64,000 nt of DNA from Datisca glomerata (Eukaryota; Streptophyta; Magnoliopsida; Cucurbitales; Datiscaceae), in contig QANY01011952.1 in assembly GCA_003255025.1 (NCBI GenBank), positions 495,359 to 559,358 of the forward strand, given 5' to 3'. Shown one piece after another: positions 11,996 through 23,400 of this stretch. The notes beneath the pieces were generated by a model, which saw only the letters and a list, made by a program, of their open reading frames with translations, made no database searches and had not been told where the DNA came from. Made by a program: the position numbers and the translations under genes. Position 1 is the stretch's first letter; every line of letters starts with the position of its first letter.

Positions 11996-12879
11996 TGTGG
12001 GGATAAAAAAACAAATGGCCACGACCCACTTCAGATGAGGATTTAGGGCAAGGCTAGACACTTATCTTATAATGGAAGGCCCATAAGCCCCCAACCCAAG
12101 GGCCTTAGATGAAAAACCCACTTTATAGGGCCCAAGGTCACCAAGATGACCGAGGGCTCATCTTGTCTGAGGTCGCCAAGATGATCGATGACTTATCATG
12201 TCTGAGGTCATCAGGATAACCGAGGGCTCATCTTGTCCAAGATCATTAAGATGAACGAGGTCTCATCTTGTTCGAGATCACTAAGATGAACGAGGGCTCA
12301 TCATGTATGAGGTCACCAGGATAACTGAGGGCTCATCTTGTCCGAGGTTACCAGGATGACCAAGGACTCATCTTGTTCGAGGTCACCAGGATGACCGAAG
12401 GCTTTTCATGTCTAAGGTCACTAGAATGACCGAGGGCTCATCATGTCCGAAGTCACCAAGATAACCGAGGGCTCATCATGTCTGAGGTCACCAAGATGAT
12501 CGATGGCTCATCGTGTCTGAGGGATCATCCCCTTTGACGTACCAGAAACACGATCTCAATCACCTGAAATAATCATAAAATTATTTGAATTGATAAAATA
12601 ATAACTGAAAAGTAATTGATCTGATGAGAATATTCTTCAAATGCTCTCTTTCATTCAGTATAAATAGATGGTGACCACTCACAAAGATGGTATGCATTCA
12701 CTCAACCCTCAATAATTAAATTTCAAATACACCTTACTGTCTTGAGCATCGAAGTGTATTAGGCTGGGCACCACACCGGTGTCGAGATAATCCTTCATCA
12801 TTTCATTGTCTTGTAGATTGTTGAATTCATTAGGTGCCGCATGTCAATTTGATCTGACGATAGATTTTGAGCATCTACA
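11996..12879 (+). repeat. Gypsy 3' LTR
   Basis: This LTR starts TGTGGGGATAAA and ends GCATCTACA, followed by the target duplication ATGTA. It aligns with the 5' LTR throughout. An eleven-copy 35-bp array at 12,136-12,520 makes it 884 bp against 637 bp. Confidence 0.92.
12136..12520 (+). repeat. 35-bp tandem array in the 3' LTR, 11 copies
   Basis: Eleven units keep an exact 35-bp period with base differences between units. Typical elements are AGGTCACCA(A/G)GAT and GAGGGCTCATC. Only four units are present in the 5' LTR. Confidence 0.93.
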
Positions 12880-12884
12880 ATGTA

Positions 12885-13106
12885 CATAATCAAACTTGTG
12901 CTTGAGATTAAAGCATGTAGCATTTTAAAACATTTTTTCAAGCGTTTTAAATGTTTAACATTTTTTATGTGTATTATACGTTTTATCTAAAAAATTAGCG
13001 TATATTTCTGTTTCTTTCAGATGAATTCAGGAACGGACTGTATAGTACGGTTAAAATTATTATGCCTGTATAATTCATGAATAATACGCCTATTTACTAA
13101 CATTGG
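12885..13106. mobile_element. Right part of the AT-rich insertion of unknown class
   Basis: This continues the sequence interrupted by the gypsy element at 1,386. It ends next to TTTGAAC at 13,107-13,113, the second copy of the heptamer seen at 500-506. Confidence 0.45.
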
Positions 13107-13355
13107 TTTGAACTAAGCTACAAACATTTCCTTACTAAATTCTCTAATCATCGCTCCCTTCCCCGATTTCCATAGTTGCAAGAGTATGGATCTCATGGCA
13201 ATTTTGTTCACCTGTTTACTGGATAAAACCTTAAACACAAGGTAAAGTTTCGGGTCCAAATTATTTCCACAGCTTCTTTCGTCCGGTTCGAGGACGTCAT
13301 TCTCCTCCGCTGTAAGTGATGGCGATTGGTAGAGATTTTCTACTTCTTCCCTGTA
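13107..13355 (-). pseudogene. DUF4283 relic, N-terminal part
   Basis: The minus strand encodes the start of a DUF4283-type protein: SLTAEENDV, then KVLSSK and an MR-I-LQLW segment of the family. A splice-acceptor-like TTTAG lies just upstream, near 13,356. A stop occurs at about 13,115. If one TTTGAAC copy and the insertion between 507 and 13,106 are removed, the reading frame continues into the relic at 1-506 in the order the family predicts. This supports a single ancestral copy split by insertion. Confidence 0.6.
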
Positions 13356-14319
13356 CTAAAGATAATACAGAGCTGAGCAAAACAAATAAGGAAAGAAACC
13401 TCCACATAGTAGGATTATCCTCTCACCTTGAGAGATTATCTCTCACCTTGAGAGACACAATCATCACCTTAAGGAAGATATGCCGTCATGGGAAAGTTAC
13501 ATTTACGTTCCTAATTACATCATATTATAAAAATCTTAATTTTGCAAAGTATTTATAACTTGTACTATATGTTAAAAGAGCTTAAATGTAAAATGGGAAA
13601 TTAAAAGTTTTTTTCCCCTTAAACTCATTTCAATTTATAAGACAAAATGGTACAAATGAATGAATCCTATCAATGACTTGTATGATGGATTTTTGGTGTA
13701 TTGCGTGTGTTATTGGCTACTTTTTATTTTTTATTTTTTACAATTTCTTATGTACATATATAGAGTTGGGTATGAACATCTCCTATTATGCCATGTGTTT
13801 ATATTCACCTTATGACATGTGTCATGACAAGAAATTTGTCATTAATTATCAATTTAACATACTCTATTTTATATAACATTTATAAACGTTTATAAATAAT
13901 GATTGTATTTGATAACAATTAAAGTTATTTGTTTGTAGATGAAAACATTGTATATTCAATTTATTTAGCTATGTTATATTTATGTAGTAGGCTAACCTTT
14001 ATTAGACAAAATCTTAATTAAAGATCAACTTTCGTATTTAATTTTTAAAACTTTCAAAAAATTAGATATAAAATATTAATGATATAATAAAAGATTAATT
14101 AGTTAACTTACAAATGCATAACCAAAATATAGACGACTTTATGAACATTCGTGTAGATTTTTTTGTTTGGCCTATCTTTTTACATTCATAATTCAATTAA
14201 TCAATAATCAATAAATAAATCAAAAGTAATAAAAAATACCAAAATTTTATGAATGAAAATACATAAGAATGTCAAAAGTTTGTTGTTACTACAAATTCAC
14301 AAATTAAAAGACATAGTTA
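13356..14319. other. Intergenic AT-rich DNA
   Basis: I recognise no gene here. A short imperfect direct repeat containing TCTCACCTTGAGAGA occurs near 13,420-13,455. The open frames at 13,316-13,558 and 13,673-13,876 have AT-driven composition and no known motif. Confidence 0.5.
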
Positions 14320-14339
14320 CACTACAAGAAAACCCCCTA

Positions 14340-14780
14340 ATTACGACGGTTATACGACAACGGTTTGAACAACCGTCGTTAATTATTGAAAAGGGGATAA
14401 ATTGCGACGGTTTAGTGAACCGTCGTAATTAGTCATTTTTTACTAACGATTTTAAATTAACCGTCGCCATAAGTCACGTATTGCGACGGTTTTTACCAAC
14501 CGTCGCAATTAATTGTGACGGTTTAGGAGAGCCGTCGCAATTAATTGTGAAATTGCGACGGTTTACGAAAATTGTGGCAAATGTCTTTGAGGGGTTTGCT
14601 TTTTTTAATCCCTATTGTGGCGGTTCCGTCTAACCGTCGCAAAAGGCTTCAAAGCATTATTTAATAAAACGGTGTAGTTTTGATTTTTCTAATCACTATT
14701 GCGACGATTTTTAATCACCGTCGCAAAAGGACACAATAAACATATATCACAACTGTTTTAAAAATCGTCGCAAAAAGAAA
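14340..14780 (+). repeat. CACTA 5' subterminal repeats
   Basis: Numerous copies of GCGACGGTTT and its complement AAACCGTCGC occur in pairs, forming short hairpins. This is the expected subterminal array of the CACTA element. Confidence 0.88.
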
Positions 14781-15699
14781 CCCTAAATTAACCCTTCGTT
14801 GCACGTCTTCTTCCCCATTTCCCCATATTTTCCCCCCAGCGCAGCTCAACAGGCGATTCTCCCCCAGCGCAGCTCGATCAACATGTGATTCTCCCTGGTA
14901 CGGTGGTTCTCCTCTCTTTGAAAAATTTATGGACTTCTCTATGTACATACAAAAGTTATCTATGACTTTATCCTTGTCATTCTCTCTGTTCATCAATGGT
15001 TTTGAAAATCAGCTCCTTGTATTCTTTCTGTTGCGAAAGTACTCTATTTTATGGTTCTTTTATTTTTTTGATTACATGGATTCAGGCATTTCTGCATTTT
15101 ACATGTGTTGGGTCATCAGATTTGCTCTAATAACCCTAAATATACTGACTTTATAATGAATGGAACAATAGTCATTAATCAAGGGCTAACATATACATTT
15201 TAATGATGTCTTTGTCTAACCTTTCCTCTAAAAGAGCCACATAGTAATATATTTAGATTATTTATGAGTGATTTAGGAATTGAAATCTCTATTTGAAACC
15301 AGATCATTCCATGTCCACCCAGTTTGTTTGTGAATTTTTTACAATGTTGTAGGCCTTTATTAGTTCACTCCTTGTTCTTGACTAGATAGTACACAAGGTC
15401 TTTGACTAGATATGTGTTACATGTGTTGTGTGGTTTAAGAGGGCTAACACATTATTCTCCATATTGATGGAGGTTTTACTTTTTATTGATTACATATCTC
15501 AACTTTAACCTCTCGTTCATTTTTTCCTATTAACTCTTTCATATGCACACGATGTGATCGAGAAGGTTTGTTCGCTCAGTTAATTAGGATAATCAAGAAT
15601 ATGAGCCTTCTTTTTCTTTTTTTAGCATAGTAGGCTAAAAGGTGTAGCATTACTTTTGATTATTCTATTTGTTTGGTCTTCTTTAAGCCTTGAGAGTTG

Positions 15700-16010
15700 C
15701 AATTGATAAGAGTTGGATGGCAAAACCAAGATTTAGTAAGGCATATCAAGATGGAGTAGATCAGTTTTTGAACTTTGCATTTGGGAGAGGATCGAGTGAA
15801 CACCTGAGGATGATACTGATATGCATGATTTGTTGCATGATACATTTGGTAATTTATTGAACAATGAACATGGTTCAAACTCTATTCCATCACAACAACC
15901 GATTGATGATGTAAATAAAAAAAATGAGGGAATTCAGAGATGATTCTAATGTTAAGGACTTTTACGATTTGGTTAAAGATAGTGATAAAATATTTTACTA
16001 TCTTGTTATA
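15700..16010 (+). pseudogene. TNP2 transposase N-terminal remnant
   Basis: The translation IDKSWMAKPRFS followed by GVDQFLNFAFG matches the transposase-associated domain that begins plant TNP2-type CACTA transposases. After a frameshift near 15,800 it continues with DDTDMHDLLHDTFG and later DFYDLVKDSD, also typical of the TNP2 N-terminus. The large catalytic domain that should follow is absent; the next recognisable coding DNA is the second CACTA gene. It is a clear relic with no possible transposase activity. Confidence 0.72.
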
Positions 16011-16064
16011 AAACATTTTCTAAGTCAAATATAGTCATAATGATTAACATGTGCATGATTACAC

Positions 16065-17399
16065 CATGGCCTCGTTGAGACGTCAATCATCACGTTCAGA
16101 TACTCGATTGGATATTGACTCTCCTACTTAATCTGGAGCATCAAATCCACATCATGATATGAATATAGAAACAGAAGGTTTGTTCGCTCTTATTCAAGTT
16201 GATGAAGATAATAAAATAGTGTTTCATTTAATTATCATAATGTTATTCAATATTTTGTTAAATAGAACCATCTGTGGGGCGTACGTGAGGATGAACGCAG
16301 TTGACATCTATATGGGCAAGATCAGGTGATGATAGAATACCTGTGACTTTCAATGCCCAAGGTTAGGCCATCGGTGCTAATAAAGGAAAGTTTGCTAGCT
16401 TTTGTGGTACCGTTGCTAGACGACATAATATTTTGCCCATACAATATGATTGGAGGCATTGTCACGGTATCATAAAGATCAAGCGTGAGAAATACTGAAG
16501 GTATGGTTGCTTGTATGTTCATTTACATATATATATATATATACATATATATTTAATTAATTGCGTATTAATTTTTTGTAGTAAAAAAATGCCGTAGAAG
16601 AATGTCATAAAGCACATGTTTTGACAATGTTAAATGCAAGATGGAATGATGAGAAGAGCAGAATAAAGAATTAATATATGGCGACATATGAAATGGAGGA
16701 AGAGGCATTAGAACATTGGAATGATGCTATTCCGAAAGATAGTTTTGTTGCGATAATTCGTAGATGGTACTCAGAAGAAGGAGCTGTATGATTTTTTACT
16801 ATACATCTATGATTAATTGTATGTGAAATAAAATCTTTTTTTATCTTTCATAAATATAGAAACTAAGAGAAGATCACGGAGCAAACTAAAACATCCTCAC
16901 ACGTTGGGACATACTAGTATACCAACGAAAAGAACAGAAATGGTAAATTCTAAACTTTATAGTTGTCTTAATCAGTTTTATTTTAAGTATATTTAATCAT
17001 ATGTTCTCATTTTATAGATAGAAGAGTTTCAAAGAGAGCCTTCAAGAACGGAGCTATTTGTAGCCTCACATGAACGGAAAGTTGGAACTTATGTAAATGA
17101 AGAGACTGCAAACGTTGCAGTAGGTATAAGTTGTAATATTAATACTAAGTTTTTAAATAGTTATTACTTGTTTACTCATACTAAGTCTTAATTTTGTATT
17201 ATAGGCGAAACTTAAAGAGCGCATGAGTCAACTTCCGGATGGTGATTATGATCCAATTTCACCAAACGACGTGCTCTCACAAGTATTGGGTCCAGAGCAT
17301 CCTAGACGAGTGCGTTCATTTGGACTCGGAGTAACTCCATCTCAAGTGTTCTCGCAATATCGTGGGGAATCGTCCACACAAGATTCTACCCGTTTATAG
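16065..17399 (+). pseudogene. CACTA second gene, Transposase_24 (Ptta/En/Spm) type
   Basis: Several exons are recognisable. The first starts ATGGCCTCG at 16,065 with a Ser/Arg-rich N-terminus. Another encodes FNAQG and GKFASFCGTVARRHNI with a WRH core. Later exons encode KLKHPHTLGHTS, FQREPSRTELFVASHERK, and a C-terminus around LGPEHPRRVRSFGLG ending at TAG 17,397-17,399. This is the family known from plant CACTA elements, comparable to the accessory DNA-binding gene product. Premature stops at 16,364-16,366 (TAG) and 16,496-16,498 (TGA) disable it. Exon borders are approximate. Confidence 0.8.
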
Positions 17400-17569
17400 T
17401 TTTGGATATCTAATTAATGATTTAATGCTTTATAATTATGCGCTCTGTAAATATATAGAATGATACTGCTCTGACTATTGTGAAAATATATACTCTATTA
17501 AAATTGTGCTAATACGCAGGAATTTTTGGGAATTAACAGAAATAGGAAAGAGAATGTGAAATTAGAAGT

Positions 17570-17960
17570 TTTTGCGACGGTTCCTTAACTGTTGCAAAAA
17601 ATTGGACTAGGACGAATTCGTGACGGTTCTATAACTGTCACCATAAGACTGCATATTTAGCGACGGGTGTAGAATCGTCGTTATATATACAATTTGCGAC
17701 GGTTCTAAAAACCGTCGATGTATATTATATTTAGCGACGGTTTGCAACCGCCGCGTTAGAGTCTCTGTTGCGACGTTCCTCTGCCGGTTGTCAAAATTGT
17801 CGCGCATTATCAAAATATCCATCGCGTTAGAGTCTCTGTTACGACGTTCCACCGATGGTTGTCAAAACTGTCAATAGTTCAATCCCGACGACGGCGATCC
17901 TGACGGTTCTGCAACCGTCACCGTATCCATTCTGACGGTTAGAAACCGTCGCCGTAGATG
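17570..17960 (+). repeat. CACTA 3' subterminal repeats
   Basis: Many copies of GCGACGGTT and its inverse line the last 400 bp of the element, mirroring the left end. Confidence 0.85.
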
Positions 17961-17978
17961 TATTTTCTTGTATTGTTA

Positions 17979-19390
17979 TAAATTGTCAATTTGCTTGGCT
18001 TATCATCTTACTTTGTCATTACCATGTTATAGTTTTTAGACTGATGAACTTCTTTACTTTCTTTAACCAGGCAAGATAGATTTGTACAGGGTTAATGAAA
18101 AATCAAATAAATTACACGAAGAAGTACTGTACTATCTTCTTATGGTTGATATTTTGTTTGTTGTATCTTTTTCTATTTTCATTTTTATTGGGTGCTAGAA
18201 AAGCGTAGGAATGCAATTGTAGATAGACTGATGATTTAGAATGTTAATATCTCTATTGTTCCTTATTTTAGTGGCCATTTTAATATATTTTTATTTTTTA
18301 ATTCGTTTAGTAGTTATTGATCTCAACTCTAACATAAACACTTTCAATTTTTCGTTTTTAGTATTTTTCCCTCACTTATGCCTATCATTTTTGTTGTTGT
18401 ATATCTTTCTCATTTTCTCTTTTCAGGAATCCTCCATTGTAGCATGCAATAAAGACTAATAAATCATTAATAGCCTTTTTTACTTATATTCTTTTTTGTG
18501 AATATATTAATCAAAATGATAAATTATTTAATGTGAAAATTGTGGTCAAGAAGCATTTCAATTTGGAAAATGTAGATTGTGAGGTTTAAAAATTAATTAT
18601 GATGATGAATCAATTATATATTGGGATAAGAAAATTAACCAGCATGGAGTAGAGTAATTTCAGAAAGTATATTTGATGAAATAATAGTTATTACTTCAGT
18701 GTATTGTAAGTTAGGGGAAGTTTTAACTTTTATTCTTCCCAGTTTCAATGTTCTTTGAAATTCATATTAATGCTTTGAATATTATTTTGTAATTGAAGAA
18801 TCACCTTTAAATTAATTTTTAAATTTAAGGAGAAATAACAACAGTAGTGTTCCTCAACTACTCATTTTTTCATATATTGATCATTACCACTCACTACGTG
18901 CGTGTCATAAAGTTATGGTATTATAAATACTTTTCAATTCACTTTTTCCATGCCATTCTGATTCACATAAATTCATCTCTTCTTTGGATGTAAGTTTGCA
19001 ACACTGAGATGCTCATGTGTTCCCTCTATCCTATGTATTTAAGCACATTTGGGCACGTTTGCTTTCATATCATTTTTGTAGTCGACTTATGATTTTTAAT
19101 TTACAGTGTGTAAACCTTCTTTATGGATAAATTTTATATAATATCCATCATATTTTTATTTTTTAGATTATCCTGATGACAATATTTTACTTTTAATCAT
19201 CTGTTTTATTATAACATTTTATTTTAATAAAATCACTCTATTATTGTGAGTTTAAAAAAATATGGATTTCAAATACATACACTTCATGATTCAGATTATG
19301 TTAAGAGCTCAATATATACATTTTTCAACTTTATAGATAAAAAATACATGTACAATTTATATAAATCGTGCAACGCATGTAATTTTACTA
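17979..19390. other. AT-rich region with a zinc-ribbon-like relic and a Helitron-like end
   Basis: Two weak signals stand out. At 18,532-18,654 the plus strand reads C-E-N-C-G, then C-R-L-stop with a further coding-like run (INYDDESIIYWDKK). This would be a CxxC...CxxC zinc ribbon with its last cysteine mutated to TGA. At 19,366-19,391 the sequence CGTGCAACGCATG followed by ACTAG and T looks like the hairpin and CTAG terminus of a Helitron. Neither is proven, and I found no Helitron 5' end. No intact gene is visible; the open frame at 18,241-18,459 is hydrophobic and AT-driven. Confidence 0.35.
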
Positions 19391-19391
19391 G

Positions 19392-20070
19392 TGCACCAAA
19401 TTATTTATGTGGGGTTGACACAAAATTTGACGGTTTAGATCCAACAAATTAGAGGTAAACTCGAAGTTCCTATGCAGATCGATTTGGTACGGTTTATGGA
19501 TTTTTTTTTGGAACAGAATCACATGTGTGGGTTTTCTCTAATAAGGACCAAAACGTAAGCGTTGTTTTTCTCTAATAGGAACCAAACTAGAGAATGTGGA
19601 AAGACCGAGCGTAAAAATGAACCCATCCAGATTGGTGAAAATGCAGAATTAAGGTAAAAGCATACCGATACAAAAATAAAACATTTTCAACCTTCACCTT
19701 CACTAAGCCCTAACAATCAACCTAATCCCTAAAAGAAAGCCTAACCTAACAGCACATCGCGCACAAAGAAAGAAATAGAAACTTAGAATGTAATAGAAAC
19801 TTAAGAGATTCTACACCACCAGCCTTGAGACAAGAGCATGTTGCTATTGGAGCAAAAGAAAAAAAAAACCATATTCTACACCATTTGATTTTTTGGAGCC
19901 AGAAAGTACCAGATTCCACACCTTATGTCTCGGAGCCAGAAACAATAGACTCTAATCAGTTTACTTTCCGACCATTTGCTCCTCTTTTAAAAAATCTCTA
20001 CATCATCACTTCGAGACATGAATAAGAAGCCTAGGTTAAGAGAGAGAGGGAGAGACACAGAGAGAGAGAC
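19392..20070. other. Region left of copia A, no recognised gene
   Basis: I see only short open frames without known motifs and a GA-rich run at 20,040-20,070. The run ends where the copia A LTR begins. Confidence 0.5.
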
Positions 20071-20451
20071 GTTGTATTTAATTTAAAACTTCAAAAATAT
20101 GAGTGGAGAGTGGTACAGAACCACTTATAACCAAGTCAGTCAACGACTTCCCCTATCTAAGGAGAAGTGGTTAAGTAGAAGCTAGTTGTATACTTGGTCT
20201 ATTTCTTGCTCCTTTAAATCCTCTATTTACCAAGAAAAACACTTTTTCAGAGTTTAAAAAATAGAAAATTAATGTGAAAGCTATTAGATGATCGTTGTAT
20301 CTTGACAGATGAACGTCATTGACCCCGGTGTAAGAGGGAGTGTATCTTCTCTTAGGAAAGTGCATTACGTGACTCGATCCAACAATTAACATGAGATTCT
20401 AAACTTTTCTTCAAGATTAACTTTGCATATTATTATTTCTGTGAATAAACA
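20071..20451 (+). repeat. Copia A 5' LTR
   Basis: The sequence from GTTGTATTTAATTT to GTGAATAAACA parallels the LTR of element B: both contain GTGGAGAGTGGT, then CCCTATCTAAGG(A/T)GAAGTGG, and end near TTAACAGTA. The first base of the expected TGTTG is changed to C. Confidence 0.65.
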
Positions 20452-23400
20452 GTAGTTTCCTCATTGCTTTTGTCTAGCAATCTAAGAGAATATACATAGG
20501 AATTGATGTTGCTAATGGCATCTTTTGAGTCGAAAATTTGTGTAAACTTGAAAACTATGTGCACTAATTTTGAGAGTTTGCAGCAACAAATGAAATTTTG
20601 GCTCATAACTTTACGTCTTTTGTTGTGATTAAAAATCTTTGGAAGGAAAAGAAAATGCTTTTGAAACTAGCGATGCTATGAAAACTAAAAGTTTTCAAAT
20701 GACTCTCTCTCGTTCTACTAAAAAAATCTAAATAAACTTCTTCGGATGATCATTTTACTGAAAAAGATTTGTTATGTCATGTAGAATTTTGAGTGCTTTG
20801 TTTGATAATATTTATCATATCTTTTGTATCATGAAAACTTCAATTGAATTATGGAAAGCATTAGAATGTAAATATGGATATGCAGAGGTATTCGGTTAAA
20901 AATGACTTGATTTTAACATCATTGATGAAAAATCTATGTCAGACAAAATTCACGACTTTGAAAATCTTGTTTATGACATGAAAAAGAAAAAAATTAATTT
21001 GGATGATAATGTAGTTGTTGCTTCTTTGATAAAAACATTATCACTTCTTGGTATGATTTTCAAAGGATTTGGAAACAAAAGCCAGAAAGTTTTTTTTTAT
21101 GATGAATGGATTGTTTCATTTAGAAGCATACATCTTAAGTCTCAAAAGAAAATGTCTCGAAATGATTTTATTGCTAAGCACATGTTGTTGAAAATGCTTT
21201 CAAATCAAAACCTAATACTATCAAGAAACATGGTTTTAAAAGAATAATCATGATCTCACCAACATACTAAAGGTGGCTATTTCGTAAGGGTAAATCATTT
21301 AAGACTTCTTGCACCTCAAAACTTGAGACCTCAAGTCAACGTAGTAATTGTGGGAGCCAACACTCCATTAATTTCTTAGAGATATTTAATTAATAACCCA
21401 TAAATTAATTTTATTTTTAATTCAAATGATTGGTGGGTTGATTGTGTGGTTAATGTTCACGTGTGTGCTAATAAAAACTTATTTTTCTCCTATCAGGGAT
21501 CAAGCATAAAATCTGTCAGAACAAGAAACGAGAGTGAGATCTGCGTTTTATGAGAAGGAAAAGTGCATCTGAAATTCACATCTGGGAAAAATCTTACATT
21601 AGATAATGATTTACATGTTCCATAAATTCGAAAATATCTAGTTAGTGTTTTTATGTTAGTTGATGAAGATTTTAAAATTGTGTTGGAGTCTAATAGAGTT
21701 GTTATTAGTAGACATGGTAATTTTTTTTTGGCAAAAGATATTTTCTAGATGGTTTATTTAAATTAAATGTTATTTCATCTGTATGTAGTAGTGAACTTTC
21801 TAGCTCTTTAAAATATCCATTGCAAATGTTGAATATTCTAATCAGTATGGTGGACTTGGACATGTTAATTTTAGTTCTATTAAAAACTGATGAGCATGGA
21901 TTTGATTCCTAAATCAAAATTAAACATTGAAGGAAATGTGAAATATGTGTGCAAGCAAAATAACTGAGAAAACATTTTTTTAAATCAGCAGAAAGAGAAA
22001 ACTACATTGCTTGAATTGTTAATTCATAGCGGTGTCTATGATTGTAAAAACACTTTGACTCGTAGTAGCAAGAAATATTTTATAACATTTATTAATGATT
22101 TTTGAGATATTACTGTGTTTATCTGATTAGTTTAAAAAATGAGTTATTTAATTTATAAAGCTGAGATTGAAAATTAACTTGAAAATAAAATCAAAATGTT
22201 AAGATCTCAAGTGAGTATGTTTACAGACATGAATGATTTTTGTAATACATGTGATATTATTATACATTAAGTGAGCCCTCATAACCTCAATCTAACGACA
22301 TTGCTGAAAGGAAGAGTTATACTTTAATAGATATGCTTAATGCAACCTTAATTATTTTAGGTTTGCCTGATAATTTATGGGGCGAGACTTTCTATTCAAC
22401 GTGTTTCATATTAATAGAGTACCTTATAAAAATCCTAATAAAACACCATATGAAAATGGAAATGGAAAAACAAGAAGCCTGATTTTTTAAGTTTCTTAGT
22501 GTGGGGGTGTTTGGTTAAACTTAATACTCCTATAAATAAGAAAAGAAAATTAGGTAAAAAAATGATTGATTGTATATTTATCGGTTATTCGTTGAATATT
22601 GTAACTTATCATTTTTTAATCATGAATTTTGATTTACCTAATTTTTTTAGAAATACTATATGGAGTCTTGTGAGGCAGCGTTGTATGAAAATGTTTTTCC
22701 TACGAAAAATATTTTAAGTAAGCAAGTTGGTGAAACTTCAAGTTCTATTAAGAAAGTTCATAATTTAGATCAAGTTAAGCCTAGAAAAAATAAATGAATT
22801 AGATTTGAAAAAGATTTTAATAATGATTTTTATACATTTATTGTGGAAAATGATCCGAAATAATATAATGAGGTTATAACGACTTCTGTTGATGTGTCTT
22901 TTTAAAAGAAGTAATTATTAATGAAATGGCTTCTATAATGAGTAACAAATCTTAGTTTTTAACTAATCATTCACTTGGATGTAAAAATATTTGTTGTAAA
23001 TGGATTTTAAAAGTTAAGAACTAATGGATGGATCTATAGAAAATTTAAAGCTAGAGTTATATCTAAAGGTTTTAAACAAAAAAGAAGGTGTAGATTTCTT
23101 TGTTACTCACTCTCTTATAATTAGAATCACTACTATTAGATTTTTAATTGTCATTATATTTATAAATTAAAAATTCACCTAATAGATGTTAAAATAGCTT
23201 TCTTAAATGGCGAATGAAGAAATTTAAATGGATCAACATGAAGGTTTTGTTTTATCTGGACAAGAAAATAAAGTTTTAAAACTTGAAAAACCTCTTTATT
23301 GACTTAAACAAGCGCTAAAATAATTGCATGAAATTGTTATATGATACTTTCAAATAATTTTGTGATTAATGAATGATAAATGTGTCATTCGTAATGCAAA

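Larger units (their letters stand above)
1386..12879 (+). mobile_element. Complete but defective Ty3/gypsy LTR retrotransposon (Tat-like)
   Basis: The element starts TGTGG and ends CTACA, and is flanked by perfect 5-bp duplications ATGTA (1,381-1,385 and 12,880-12,884). It has a 637-bp 5' LTR, a primer-binding-site-like sequence, gag, protease, reverse transcriptase, RNase H and integrase in the Ty3/gypsy order, then about 4.3 kb of 3' internal DNA with an antisense ORF, and a polypurine tract before an 884-bp 3' LTR. Many stops and frameshifts show it cannot encode its own proteins. The long 3' region with an antisense extra ORF is known for the Tat lineage of plant gypsy elements, so that placement is an inference; a phylogeny of its reverse transcriptase would settle it. 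Confidence 0.93.
14320..17975 (+). mobile_element. CACTA (En/Spm-type) DNA transposon, internally deleted
   Basis: The left end is CACTACAAGAAAA at 14,320 and the right end TTTTCTTGTATTG at 17,963-17,975, one base off a perfect inverted copy. Both sides carry the 3-bp target duplication TTA (14,317-14,319 and 17,976-17,978). Subterminal regions hold many direct and inverted copies of a GCGACGGTT-like motif, the known binding sites of CACTA transposases. Inside are an N-terminal remnant of the TNP2 transposase and a Transposase_24-type second gene, but no TNP2 catalytic region. At 3.66 kb it is much shorter than autonomous family members, so it probably depended on another element. Confidence 0.9.

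Noticed and set aside
13673..13876. Hydrophobic ORF with possible membrane segments
   Set aside because: Its composition follows the AT-rich DNA, and there is no family resemblance or gene context.
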